Shown: positions 1-9,567 of the stretch, piece after piece | Position numbering within the stretch: the first letter of the stretch is position 1 | Layout of the letters: the number at the start of each line of letters is the position of its first letter | From: an uncultured Chlorobiota bacterium | GTDB taxonomy: Bacteria > Bacteroidota > Ignavibacteria > UBA10030 > UBA6906 | NCBI GenBank assembly: GCA_900696645.1 | Contig: CAADGV010000043.1 | Span: 1-64,000, forward strand | Reading direction: 5' to 3' | DNA: 64,000 nt | Position numbers and translations under genes: made by a program | Notes under the pieces: generated by a model | What the model was told of the DNA's origin: nothing | Databases searched by the model: none | Seen by the model: the letters and a program-made list of their open reading frames with translations, nothing else

Positions 1-3000
1 CAGGCTGATACCGGTTGAACGCATGCGTCACGGGGCTGAACGGCGCCACCGTCGATGAACGCCAGCCGCTGTCGCCTGCTGCAATATACGTCGACCAACC
101 TGCCGGCGGGAAGACGCCGCTCTCGAAATCTTCAAACAACACAACGCCGGGAAGTGCCGGAGTATACTCGTCAGCACCGATGTCGGGTGTTGTGGCGTTT
201 CGCGTGTCGCCATCGATGTCAACCGTGATGGCTGCAATGGGCGTGCCCGCATTGCTCACAACACTCGGCTGTGACGGATCGATATGAAGATCCGATGCAG
301 CATTCACAAAGAACGGATCGCCATTGACGCTGTTAAGATCCTGGCCGGTAAAGGTTCTCCATCCCGTAAGGTCGGGAACATCCGTCGTACCCTGGCGGGC
401 AAGAACACCGTTCGGCCCTGACACAAAATAGTCGTTATAGTCAATCGTACCAAATGTCGTTGCCGTACTCACGGCGTAGATTGCATACGCTTTGCTTGCT
501 CCTTCTCCCGTAAGTGAATTGGAGAAGATGTTGTTGCGCATATCAAGTCCGGTCGCCGTGGAAACGGTAACAATAAATGCCGAACTCAGGTTTGTCGTTC
601 CTGTACCAAAGAACGATCCTGTGAGACTGACACTGTTGTAGTATATCTTGTGGTTTGTTCCGCCTGCAATGCGGATACCGTACGGATTGCTCAGTGTACT
701 TGTTCCGCCTCCGTTGCTCCGCAGGTCGGAAATCATGTTGTTGGCAACCAGATTGTTTGTCGAGCCTGTGGCGGTGTTGAAATTAATACCGACAGCACCG
801 GCCGCTGTACCGGCAAACATTGAATGGAGTTTCCTGATTGTGTTGCCGGCAATCGTGGCATTACTCACGTTCACGTCAAGATGAATGCCGGTAACCGCCA
901 GGTTCGTTGACTGAATGATGTTGAAAATAGTGTTACCCGCAACCATCGCCGAGTCGGTATTGCCGATTTCAATGCCGCGATAGCTAACCTCGTATCCCGG
1001 AACATCGGAGCCGATGATGTTGTTGCGTACGATCAGACCCGTCTGAATGCCGGTTGTGGCGACACCGCGTGTATACACAGCGAAGCGCATGCGCTCGAAC
1101 GTGTTGTTCTCAACAACAAGATTGTTGTTGTGCGCACCGGTTCCGGTGCTGGTGATGGTTTGCCCGGCAGCGTACACACCCATAACATTAGTGGTATCGT
1201 TCCGTCCGGCCACAAGTTTGCTGTTCTTGATCGTGATATTCTCGGCGCCGGCATTCGTGCCGAGACTCGCCAACCAGATAATGCCCGAGTTTGTGGACTG
1301 CGAAATGTTTGCCAGCGTGAGATTCTTTGATGTCCCACCGGAATTCGAACCATCAATCATAATATTGTCGGCACCGTTGAACTTCATCAGGAAGCCTGCA
1401 ATATCACCCGACACCGTGGGCGATGCACCGGAAGCAGGCTTGATGGTCACGGTAAACGGACCGCCGGCCCCGTAGCGAACCGGATCCAGTTCAGCCGATG
1501 CAGGCTCGGTTGTTCCTTCATTAAGAATGGAAAGAGTAACATTGCCTGTAAGCACGGCACCATTGATGGCGTCAAATGCCGCCTTCAGACTGGAGTAGGT
1601 GCCTGTTGCTGTGCCAACTGTGTATGTGCCACCTGCAATAGTACCGAGCGCTCTGTAGCTGCTCGGATTTGTTGGTGGAATGGACGCTGCAGGCGGGTTG
1701 GTCGTGAAGCCTCCTGCACCGACAGACGGGAATACACCCACGTTGTTCAGGCTATCCTGCGCAGCGATGTAGTAATACACCGTATCGCCGCTAACTGTAC
1801 CGGCACCGAATGAGAAAGTGAAGTCGTTACCACTCACATACGTACCTGTTGCGCCGGTGTACGTTCCGCCGCTGTTGATCTTCCAGTACAATACGGGCCG
1901 ACCGATTCCGGTTGTAGGTACGCCCGAAAGATCGGAAATGGCCGCCGTAAGTACCTGAACCGTCCCGGCAGAAACATCACCCACCGGAGTGTAGATGATC
2001 GAGGGAGGAGTCAAGTCTGCACCAATTCCCGCAAACTCATCTGCGCCAATGTCGGGTGAAGTTGCGTTGCGCAGATTGCCGTCAAAGTCCTGCGTTATCG
2101 CGATTGGAGCAGTAACGGGTGTTCCGCCGCTTTCCAACTGTGTCGGCACTGCAGGATTGATATGGAGGTTATACGGCGTTGTGGCCGCATTGATGAACGG
2201 CGGGTTTTCGCCAATAGAATTGGCATCGCGAGGAGCAACACGTGCCTTGAACGCCGCAAGTGTGGAGTCGGCATTCGTTACGCCTGCCAATGTTCCTTCT
2301 CCATAGAAGTACCGGCGTTCGCCTGCCGCTGTATTCACATAGAAGTCGTTATTATTCGATTCAGCCGCGTAGCTCGTCAACGTTGCGCTGGACCTTCGGT
2401 ACGCAACCGTTCCGCCGCCGGTCGGGCCGGGCGTGGAGAGATTCACGACCACGTTGTTCCGCAAATCCGATATCGGGCCGGTATTCATGAAAATACCCGA
2501 CGTTCCGAAATTTGTTGCCGATGTACTTGCAGCATTCAGGAATATAGTATTGTAGAAGAGACCAATGTAGCTTGTGGTCGTCGTAGCCGTGACGTTGATA
2601 CCCGCGACAGCATTGTTCGCAATCGAGTTCTCCGCACGGATATCGGAAATATAGTTGTTGTAGATAAATGTACTGTCGGATGTGCCGAGCCGCGTAATAC
2701 CAAATGCGCTCGCTGTTGTGGTCGTGCCGGTGGTAGCAATATTCCGGATAGTGTTATTGAAAATCCGGTATGCAATGCCGGTCTGCACATTGATGCCGGT
2801 TGCAGTTCCCGACGCTCCACCCGTGACCAGCGAGTCAATCAGGTTTCCGCTGATTTCCGTATTCTGTGCAGTCGTTACCGACGAGAGGTTTATACCATAG
2901 AGAGAGCCGGAGTTCGAGGCGATGTTTCTGATAATATTGTTCCGGATTCGCAAGTTAACGGGGTTGCTGATTTGGTAGATTCCATACACTGCCCCCGTAC

Positions 3001-5155
3001 CCGGCGATGAGCTGTTCCCCATGTTGTTATTTTCAATATGAAGGTTCAGGGGATAGTTGGAAGTTGTATAGATGAAGTAAATCGTTCCGGTCGTTGTACC
3101 CGTCCGGTTGACACTCAGCGTGTTGTTTGTCACGCTTTGAGTGTTGGTCGTGCCGGTCGTTGCGCCTGTTTGCAGGCTGATACAAGCAACCTGTGACGTT
3201 GTTCCCTCGTTGGTCAACGAGATGTTATTACCGTCAATTGTCACGTCGGTATTGATGCCTGCACCGAAGAATACGCCATAGACTGTTCCAGTGCCTCCGG
3301 AACCGCCCGTAATGGTATTATTCTTGACGGAAACAGAATCCTGATAAATGCCATACACGGCATAGGCAATAGAGGTGCCGCCTGCAAAGTCACTGATTGT
3401 GTTGCCGTTAGATGGCGCACCGACTTCATTTCCATTGTCAAAGAACTCGTAGGGTGCCGTGGTGTGAGCAAATCCGCGCAACAGAACAGCGCCATAGGCA
3501 TTTGAAAACGTATTGCCGTAAATCTTGACGTTCTCACTGCGTCCGCCTGTGGAGGTCACCGTTGCGTTAGTCGTTCCCGAGATATTGGTAACACCAATAC
3601 CGAACGAATAGATGGCTGCTTTGTTCAGCGTAATTGTGCAGTTCTTGATTGTTATGTTCTTGCAGGCATCGTCGCCTGAGAATTTCTTCAAGTAGTAGCC
3701 ATATTCCATCATTCCGACGCCGGTAAATGTCGGGTCAGTCTGCAAGTCAATTCCGTCGAACGTGATGTAGTCGCCGCCGTTAATAATGACGATACCGTCG
3801 CCGTGATTGCCAACCGTTGTTGACGACGCGACTGTTCCGGGGTTTAGCGGAACGATCTTGGGATTTGCCCCGACCCCGCTCTTCTGGAAGACGATCTGAT
3901 CGGCCGAAGTGCCGCTTGCTGTGATTTCCGGCGGGTTCTCGGTAAATGTCTGTCCCGCACTGACGTTAAATATAATGCCTCCTACCGGAACTGGACCCGC
4001 ATTGAGGGCAGTAATGGCATCTGTGAATGAGTTGTAGTTATCGCCGCCTGTCGGGATCGTGTTATTGATGGTCTTCACCACTGCGCTCGATCCCGCAACG
4101 GGTGCAAAGGCGATTCCGCGAAACGCCGTACTTGCGGCCGCTGTTGCAAGCGTCGTCGCGGTGCTCGCCGCTCCCGTGTCAATTACCTGAATCAACACGC
4201 TGGTGGTTGTGTTTGCATAGATTACAGGATTCGCTCCGCTCCAGTCCACTATCAGGCCGCGTACGGAGGTTGTTGTTGTTCCGTTATTCAAAAGGATGTA
4301 GGCCAGGCTCCACGTTCCGGCACTGAGCGTCCATTTCTGGATGCCGCCGCCGTTTGCTACTGTCCCGTCATCCGCCATGTACAGTGTGTTGCCATCAGGG
4401 CTGATGGCAAAGCCGTAGTTGCTGTGCGTGCCGGTTGTCGGCAAACCGGGCAGCAGGGTCACGATTTGGCCATCGGTTGTCGGCAGGCCCGTTCCAACCG
4501 TATTCACACCCAGATTTGCGCCCGTTGCGCTTGAGGTATACAACTGGCCGTTAAAGACATTCACCCACCGCATGTTGGTTGTGGTGGTATGAAGGCCTGT
4601 CGTTGTGGTCGAGCCGAGGGTCGTGTAGCGGGTACCCGCCGAGGCACCCTGGCCCGAACCGCCGTTGCCGGTTACCCAGATATTCGTGCCGTCCGTTGAA
4701 ACTGCGCCGCGAATATTACTTCCGTTGAACGCATCCGTCAATCGGGTTGTTGCGTTGATGACTTCCATCGCATCCACTCGTGCAACAACTCGGTTCAGCG
4801 TGTCGGCATAGGCGGTTGTCACGCCCGCTGTTCCAGCATCCCTGTCATAGCCTGTAAAAAACAGGTATTGCCCGTTCGTGGATCGGGTCATCCCTCCTTC
4901 ACTGGTCGCCGAGCCTGAAAGAGTCACTCTACCCGGTCCAGTTGACGGAATAGTAACAGTTTGTACGAGTGTACCCGTTGTTGTGTACTCGTCCAGAAAA
5001 GCGGCGGTGGCGTTACTGCTCAACGCCCCCGAGCCGTCGCCGACTCTGAGTATGACGATATTCCCGTTCGTGAACTGCCCCCACCCTGTTGTCACAGGCG
5101 CAAGCAACACAAGAACGAGGACTGAAAAAATGAACAATGCGTGAGCTTTCTTCAT
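1..5155 (-). CDS. Giant secreted parallel beta-helix protein, partial (C-terminus beyond left edge)
   Basis: I translated the minus strand from the ATG at 5155 (Shine-Dalgarno GGAGG just upstream) and met no stop for 1718 codons, down to base 1. The ORF track omits it, presumably because its stop lies outside the window. A signal peptide (MKKAHALFIFSVLVLVLL) opens the protein. Residues about 27-350 look like a beta-propeller-type region. Residues about 357-1010 and 1175-1630 are Asn/Thr/Gly-rich with recurring NNxI-type rungs, as in right-handed parallel beta-helices. A beta-sandwich-like linker separates the helices. Both helix blocks end in a similar motif (DIGADEF and DIGADEY). From about residue 1670 a FEDFESGVFPPAGW segment resembles a choice-of-anchor J or cleaved-adhesin domain. 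A T9SS sorting domain is expected past the edge. The role is probably cell-surface adhesion or matrix; no enzyme is claimed. Confidence 0.88.
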   Translation of the reverse strand, partial: MKKAHALFIFSVLVLVLLAPVTTGWGQFTNGNIVILRVGDGSGALSSNATAAFLDEYTTTGTLVQTVTIPSTGPGRVTLSGSATSEGGMTRSTNGQYLFFTGYDRDAGTAGVTTAYADTLNRVVARVDAMEVINATTRLTDAFNGSNIRGAVSTDGTNIWVTGNGGSGQGASAGTRYTTLGSTTTTGLHTTTTNMRWVNVFNGQLYTSSATGANLGVNTVGTGLPTTDGQIVTLLPGLPTTGTHSNYGFAISPDGNTLYMADDGTVANGGGIQKWTLSAGTWSLAYILLNNGTTTTSVRGLIVDWSGANPVIYANTTTSVLIQVIDTGAASTATTLATAAASTAFRGIAFAPVAGSSAVVKTINNTIPTGGDNYNSFTDAITALNAGPVPVGGIIFNVSAGQTFTENPPEITASGTSADQIVFQKSGVGANPKIVPLNPGTVASSTTVGNHGDGIVIINGGDYITFDGIDLQTDPTFTGVGMMEYGYYLKKFSGDDACKNITIKNCTITLNKAAIYSFGIGVTNISGTTNATVTSTGGRSENVKIYGNTFSNAYGAVLLRGFAHTTAPYEFFDNGNEVGAPSNGNTISDFAGGTSIAYAVYGIYQDSVSVKNNTITGGSGGTGTVYGVFFGAGINTDVTIDGNNISLTNEGTTSQVACISLQTGATTGTTNTQSVTNNTLSVNRTGTTTGTIYFIYTTSNYPLNLHIENNNMGNSSSPGTGAVYGIYQISNPVNLRIRNNIIRNIASNSGSLYGINLSSVTTAQNTEISGNLIDSLVTGGASGTATGINVQTGIAYRIFNNTIRNIATTGTTTTASAFGITRLGTSDSTFIYNNYISDIRAENSIANNAVAGINVTATTTTSYIGLFYNTIFLNAASTSATNFGTSGIFMNTGPISDLRNNVVVNLSTPGPTGGGTVAYRRSSATLTSYAAESNNNDFYVNTAAGERRYFYGEGTLAGVTNADSTLAAFKARVAPRDANSIGENPPFINAATTPYNLHINPAVPTQLESGGTPVTAPIAITQDFDGNLRNATSPDIGADEFAGIGADLTPPSIIYTPVGDVSAGTVQVLTAAISDLSGVPTTGIGRPVLYWKINSGGTYTGATGTYVSGNDFTFSFGAGTVSGDTVYYYIAAQDSLNNVGVFPSVGAGGFTTNPPAASIPPTNPSSYRALGTIAGGTYTVGTATGTYSSLKAAFDAINGAVLTGNVTLSILNEGTTEPASAELDPVRYGAGGPFTVTIKPASGASPTVSGDIAGFLMKFNGADNIMIDGSNSGGTSKNLTLANISQSTNSGIIWLASLGTNAGAENITIKNSKLVAGRNDTTNVMGVYAAGQTITSTGTGAHNNNLVVENNTFERMRFAVYTRGVATTGIQTGLIVRNNIIGSDVPGYEVSYRGIEIGNTDSAMVAGNTIFNIIQSTNLAVTGIHLDVNVSNATIAGNTIRKLHSMFAGTAAGAVGINFNTATGSTNNLVANNMISDLRSNGGGTSTLSNPYGIRIAGGTNHKIYYNSVSLTGSFFGTGTTNLSSAFIVTVSTATGLDMRNNIFSNSLTGEGASKAYAIYAVSTATTFGTIDYNDYFVSGPNGVLARQGTTDVPDLTGWRTFTGQDLNSVNGDPFFVNAASDLHIDPSQPSVVSNAGTPIAAITVDIDGDTRNATTPDIGADEYTPALPGVVLFEDFESGVFPPAGWSTYIAAGDSGWRSSTVAPFSPVTHAFNRYQP

Positions 5156-5509
5156 GATTCCTCCATGAATATGCTGAGATGAATGTAAGTGTTGATGTGA
5201 GATATGTGAGTGTGCCCCGGATTGTGACCGGGCACGCAAGCGTGCAGACAAGAAGGTTATAGTATCTTTCACAACTCCTCTGTATGAAGTGTGGAACAAC
5301 AACCCGACTTGATTGTAATTGAGAGGAATGAACCCCCTAAACCAATACAACGTGAAGTATATTTGCCCTTCCCTGCATTGCCTTGCGTCGTTCCCGAAAT
5401 AACAGGTTGAGGTTAGAGTAAGAGTTTTGATGCGATCCGGGAGTCTGACTGCGTGATATTAACTTAGCAATGCATAGCGAGAGATGCAAGAAAAATCTCC
5501 CCGAAATAC
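5156..5509. other. Intergenic leader region of the giant beta-helix gene
   Basis: This stretch holds no convincing gene. It must contain the promoter of the giant gene, but I find no hexamer pair of useful quality. On the minus strand there are two small hairpins near 5212-5246 (GTGCCC/GGGCAC and GCACGC/GCGTGC), about 60-90 nt before the start codon. An in-frame GTG preceded by GAGGAG near 5273 is too close to its ribosome site and would put a non-hydrophobic stretch before the signal peptide, so I do not use it as the start. Confidence 0.5.
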
Positions 5510-5537
5510 AAAGAGGCTTGATTGCTCAAGCCTCTTT
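5510..5537 (-). terminator. Hairpin terminator candidate after the 5595-7346 gene
   Basis: A perfect 12-bp inverted repeat (AAAGAGGCTTGA / TCAAGCCTCTTT) with a TTGC loop lies 57 nt past the stop of the first paralogue. The stem ends in its own U-rich side, but the downstream U-tract (TTTGTATTTC) is broken, so termination may be partial. Confidence 0.7.
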
Positions 5538-5594
5538 ACAGTTACCGCACACAGTACGGACAGTTACATAGATGTGTGGCGTTGATGTCCCAAC

Positions 5595-7346
5595 TTATTT
5601 CATCAATACCATCTTCTTTGACTCCTGATACGAGCCTGCTGACATTTTATACACATACACTCCGCTCGGAAGTTTTGCTCCGTCAAATGTTACTTGATAC
5701 GAACCGCGCGAAAGGTTCTCGTTCAGTAACGTCGCCACTTCCTGACCGAGCAGATTGTACACTTTGATGCTGACAAGTCCCGCCTGCGCAACCGTGTAAT
5801 CGATCTTGGTTGATGGATTGAAAGGATTCGGGTAGTTCTGGTTCAACTTGAACGAGTTGGCAACCGTGCCCCCCTCACCCACGCTCACCGGAGGTATCGG
5901 AAGCCGGTAGAACACTTGTCGTGTTCGTGAAGGACGGGCTCCTAAGTCTGGCGTGGCAATCACATACGAACCCGGCTCGGGATCCTCCTGCCATGTCAGG
6001 TTAACAAACCCGGCGGGGTTCCAACGCGACACGCTGGGGAACCGTTCGTCGAGATTCGGCGTGTTAGTAAGATTCACCGGAGCGCTCCACGTCACCCCGT
6101 TATTCTCCGAACGTGAATAGAAGAGATCACCGTAGTTCAGCCCGTTCGAAGCGGTGTCGTTCGTCATCGCCTGATACACAATCACGAGTGTATTGCCTGA
6201 TTTGGCAATCACCGGCCAACCGATGTTCAGGTGATTCGATTGTCCAGTCATTGGAGGTACTTTCACGTTCGGCGTATTCGTCGTATTGCCAACGACAACA
6301 TATCCTGTTGCCTGGCTCCAAAAGAGAATTTGTCCCTGATTGTTTCTTGGCGAAGTCAGGTTCTGTTCACCGAGAGCCATGAGCGGCGTGTTGCCATCCC
6401 AAAGAAAATCAGACCCAACCCAAAGGCGAAACGTATCTGTTGCTGTTTCTCTGCCGGGAGGCGAAATGGGATATATTTGCTGGGCATTTACACTCCAAGA
6501 TTCACCGTTGTTTGTCGAAACATGCCACCAAGCGCCCGCAGTAGTTGCACCGTTCAATAGCGTACCGACACGGCCGTTGTCATTCGCATACGTGGGGTTA
6601 CGCCCTCCCTGCCGATTGGTATCGGGAAACTGTTCCCAGTTAGACCATGAGGCGAAATCTGTTGTTCGCGTGCGAAGGAAGAAATACGGGATTGCCCCCG
6701 TGTTGAGAGAAGCAGTCATGACAACTGAACCATCCGATGGACCGGCGACGTTCGGCCAGATTGGCTGCAACGTCCCGGAAAGAGCTACAGTTGGCGGCGC
6801 ATTCAACTCACTGAACGCTCCGGCACCTTCGGGTGAATCAATGAAGGTAGTTGACTGTGTGCCCGAGATGGTACTGTGATTTGCAATTGCAGGCAATCCT
6901 GCGTTCGGGCCCTTCAACAACGTCAGGGTAGGAAAGCCGGACAGCCGTGATGGAACGCGGAGATTGTTGAAGTTATTCCAGGTTGTGCCGTTATCCGTGC
7001 TGAACGCGTAACCTGTCCGGCGGCTGGTGGCAAACGCCGCGGAATCTTCGGACAACATGTAGATGGCGTGGATATTACCGTTTGCCGGATTGACCTGGAT
7101 ATGTTGAACGGCTCCTCCGTTCGATTGGTAATCGTAGTACCCGCTAAGCGTTGTGTACGTTCCGACCACGGGGCGCGAAAACGGACTGATATTATCGGGC
7201 GTGATGGTTGTTGCATCGACCCGATCAAAAAGCTGCTCCGTTTCAACATGCGCGTTCTGCAACGGATTGCTTTTGCCGCCGGAGCCTGCAAAAGCGAACG
7301 TAACGACCAGGCACATCAGGCAAACAAGCAGTAGCCATCGTGTCAT
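5595..7346 (-). CDS. T9SS-secreted BNR/Asp-box-like repeat protein, tandem paralogue 1
   Basis: This 583-residue protein has a signal peptide (MTRWLLLVCLMCLVVTFAFA), a body with Asp-box-like motifs (STDNGTTWNNF, STNNGESW, SENNGVTW) and a C-terminal type A sorting domain (NYPNPFNPSTKIDYT then VYNLLGQEVATLL, ending KKMVLMK). Such repeats mark the sialidase-like beta-propeller fold, but I see no proof of sialidase chemistry. The start has a consensus GGAGGT six bases upstream. It is the last of five head-to-tail paralogues. Its body resembles paralogue 4 (TWQEDPEPG segment), while its sorting domain resembles paralogues 2 and 3. It is predicted to be exported through the inner membrane and displayed or released by the T9SS. 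Confidence 0.9.
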   Translation of the reverse strand: MTRWLLLVCLMCLVVTFAFAGSGGKSNPLQNAHVETEQLFDRVDATTITPDNISPFSRPVVGTYTTLSGYYDYQSNGGAVQHIQVNPANGNIHAIYMLSEDSAAFATSRRTGYAFSTDNGTTWNNFNNLRVPSRLSGFPTLTLLKGPNAGLPAIANHSTISGTQSTTFIDSPEGAGAFSELNAPPTVALSGTLQPIWPNVAGPSDGSVVMTASLNTGAIPYFFLRTRTTDFASWSNWEQFPDTNRQGGRNPTYANDNGRVGTLLNGATTAGAWWHVSTNNGESWSVNAQQIYPISPPGRETATDTFRLWVGSDFLWDGNTPLMALGEQNLTSPRNNQGQILFWSQATGYVVVGNTTNTPNVKVPPMTGQSNHLNIGWPVIAKSGNTLVIVYQAMTNDTASNGLNYGDLFYSRSENNGVTWSAPVNLTNTPNLDERFPSVSRWNPAGFVNLTWQEDPEPGSYVIATPDLGARPSRTRQVFYRLPIPPVSVGEGGTVANSFKLNQNYPNPFNPSTKIDYTVAQAGLVSIKVYNLLGQEVATLLNENLSRGSYQVTFDGAKLPSGVYVYKMSAGSYQESKKMVLMK

Positions 7347-7568
7347 GGTTGACCTCCTTACTTTAGTGGATGAATGGGATTGAGAATCAGGATTGACCGA
7401 TAAAATGAACGTATTGGGCAGAATAAAAGCAAGAGAATCACTGGATTTTCGGTGTGTGATATGGCATTATGAATAGAACGCGGATGAGGCGATTGGAACT
7501 GTTATTGATCCTGATTCACACATCAGTGCAGATCCGTATCATCAGTGTCATCTGTGTTCCATTCTCAT

Positions 7569-7601
7569 AAAAAAAGGCGCAAGAGCTTCCGCCCTTGCGC
7601 C
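7569..7601 (-). terminator. Intrinsic terminator of paralogue 2
   Basis: On the minus strand an 8-bp stem (GGCGCAAG / CTTGCGCC) is followed by seven T residues, about 25 nt after the stop of the 7627-9393 gene. This is a standard Rho-independent layout. Confidence 0.88.
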
Positions 7602-7626
7602 AATAGCGAAACGTGTACGTCGATCC

Positions 7627-9393
7627 TTATTTCATCAATACCATCTTTTTCGACTGTTGATACGCTCCGGCTGTCATTTTGTAGATGTAGACACCGCTCG
7701 ATAAGCGGGAGCCGTCGAACGTTGCCTGGTACGTTCCGGGAGAGACGTTCTGATTCACAACCGTTGCAACCTCCTGTCCGAGCATATTGTACACCTTGAT
7801 GCTCACCGGACCCGATTGTCCGACGGTATAATCGATATTCGTAGTCGGGTTGAAGGGATTAGGATAATTCTGGCTGAGCTTGAACGAATTCGCCAATCCT
7901 GCACCCCCCTCATCAACCGATGTTGTGAACTGAATCGGGTTTACGCGCAGAAACATCTGGTACGTCCGGATCGTGTCCGGCGCAGGAGGCTGTCCGCTGC
8001 CCGGAAATGCGTACAAACCACTTCCGCCTGTTTTTTGCGACCAGACCATATTGAACTCACCCGGTGCATTCCATTTCGAAACGCTCGGATACTTCTCGTC
8101 GGTTGTCGGGGTATTGGTGATGCGTTGCGGAGCGCCCCAAGAGGCACCGCCGTTTGATGACGCAACATACCACAAATCGCCGTAGTGCCAGCCATGACGA
8201 TCCGTGTCGGGTTGGAATGCCTGGTACGCGACTACGATAGTATTTCCCGAAAGCCCGATCGAGGGCCAACCATGGGAATCACGGTGGAACCTTTGGTTCA
8301 AGGGATCGACCGTGTATTTTGTCGAATCGAACGGCACCGCCACAACGAAGCCCGTTGCCTGACTCCAGAAAATAATATCCGCATCGCCCACAAATCCTTG
8401 ATCAACCTTGAACTCGCTGAAGATCATGAGCGGATTCTCGCCATCATAAACAAAATCGGCATGAACATACGAGAAGAATGTATCTGCCCCGACAATTCGC
8501 TGACTGAGAACATTGGTTGGGGCACTCCACGTTACGCCGTTGTTCGTTGATTCTCTCCATCGATTCCCCAGAACTGCTGTGCCGTTCGAGGTATTCCATA
8601 AAATGCCGACCTTTCCGGTATTGTTCGCGTGAACCGGGTACCGTCCGCCGCTCTGAACCTCGCCGGGGAACGTCGTCCAAGTCGGATCCCAGGTCGTAAA
8701 ATCATTCTGCATTCGGTTGTGATGGCCTACTCCTGTTGTCAGGTTCTGGTCATTCTGCGAAGCGGCGACGATCATGGAACCGTCACTCGCGCTACCGACA
8801 AACGGCCAGATTGGCTCAAGTGCCTGTCCGAGTATGGGTGGTGAATTCAATTCGCTGAAGGCTCCCGCGCCTTCCGGCGAGTCGACGAAGAGCTTGGCAA
8901 TAGTCGGCGTTCCGTCCGGATGGCTTGCGATTACGGGCAGACCGGCATTTGCGCCCTTCAGCAAGTCGATTGTCGGAAATCCCGATCGCGACAGCGGCAC
9001 CGTAATGTTGTTGAAGTTGTTCCAAGAGACGCCGCCGTTGGAGCTGAACGCATAGCCAACGCGTCTGCTTGCATTCAGGCCTGCCGTGGAATCCGTGGCA
9101 AGCATGTAGACGACGTGAATGTTTCCGTTGGCAGGATTGACCCGAATGTGCTGCACCGCTCCGCCGTTGGATTGGTAATCATAAAAACCCGTCAGGGTTG
9201 TGAATGTCCCGACAGTTGGCGTCAGTCTCGACCAATCCGGCTCCGGAGCGCGGTTGATCGGAACATTCATATCAACAGGCTGGCGTTCATTCGGGATTGC
9301 TTCGGGAACCGGCCGTTTTCTTTCACCGCCTGCGAATGCAAGCGAAACCGTCAATACACTGAGCAGACTCAGCGATAAGAACTTTCTCATCAT
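7627..9393 (-). CDS. T9SS-secreted BNR/Asp-box-like repeat protein, tandem paralogue 2
   Basis: The protein has about 588 residues. The track starts 13 codons too early: ATG at 9393 (or 9390) follows a strong GGAGGT and opens a clean signal peptide (MMRKFLSLSLLSVLTVSLAFA). The body carries the family block YDYQSNGGAVQHIRVNP and Asp-box-like motifs (SSNGGVSWNNF, STNNGVTW, SSNGGASW). It ends in a type A sorting domain (NYPNPFNPTTNIDYTV, VYNMLGQEVATVV, KKMVLMK). By eye it is closest to paralogue 3. Its own terminator follows, so it is probably transcribed alone. The substrate or ligand is unknown. Confidence 0.9.
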   Translation of the reverse strand: MMRKFLSLSLLSVLTVSLAFAGGERKRPVPEAIPNERQPVDMNVPINRAPEPDWSRLTPTVGTFTTLTGFYDYQSNGGAVQHIRVNPANGNIHVVYMLATDSTAGLNASRRVGYAFSSNGGVSWNNFNNITVPLSRSGFPTIDLLKGANAGLPVIASHPDGTPTIAKLFVDSPEGAGAFSELNSPPILGQALEPIWPFVGSASDGSMIVAASQNDQNLTTGVGHHNRMQNDFTTWDPTWTTFPGEVQSGGRYPVHANNTGKVGILWNTSNGTAVLGNRWRESTNNGVTWSAPTNVLSQRIVGADTFFSYVHADFVYDGENPLMIFSEFKVDQGFVGDADIIFWSQATGFVVAVPFDSTKYTVDPLNQRFHRDSHGWPSIGLSGNTIVVAYQAFQPDTDRHGWHYGDLWYVASSNGGASWGAPQRITNTPTTDEKYPSVSKWNAPGEFNMVWSQKTGGSGLYAFPGSGQPPAPDTIRTYQMFLRVNPIQFTTSVDEGGAGLANSFKLSQNYPNPFNPTTNIDYTVGQSGPVSIKVYNMLGQEVATVVNQNVSPGTYQATFDGSRLSSGVYIYKMTAGAYQQSKKMVLMK

Positions 9394-9478
9394 TGCATAC
9401 CTCCGACTTTGGTTAAAATATGGTTGACTCATTTGAAATCAAGCAAATAGTCCAGCTAAATACAAGAGCGGACCTGAC

Positions 9479-9513
9479 AAAAAAAAAAAACGTAGCGACC
9501 CGGGGCCGCTACG
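9479..9513 (-). terminator. Intrinsic terminator of paralogue 3
   Basis: A GC-rich stem (CGTAGCG / CGCTACG) is followed on the minus strand by twelve consecutive T residues, about 55 nt after the stop of the 9568-11298 gene. It is one of the cleanest terminators in the window. Confidence 0.92.
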
Positions 9514-9567
9514 CGATAGGTGAAAACGACAACGCTTCTGAAACTGAATGATAAAGGACAGCCGTTC

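Noticed and set aside
2162-3010. 282-residue plus-strand ORF
   Set aside because: It is antisense to the giant beta-helix gene, is rich in Arg/Cys/Ser with no family features, and has no ribosome site. It is a shadow.
1-5155. Suspected pseudogene or frameshift because the ORF track shows only small ORFs
   Set aside because: Codon-by-codon reading of the minus strand showed one continuous frame to the window edge.
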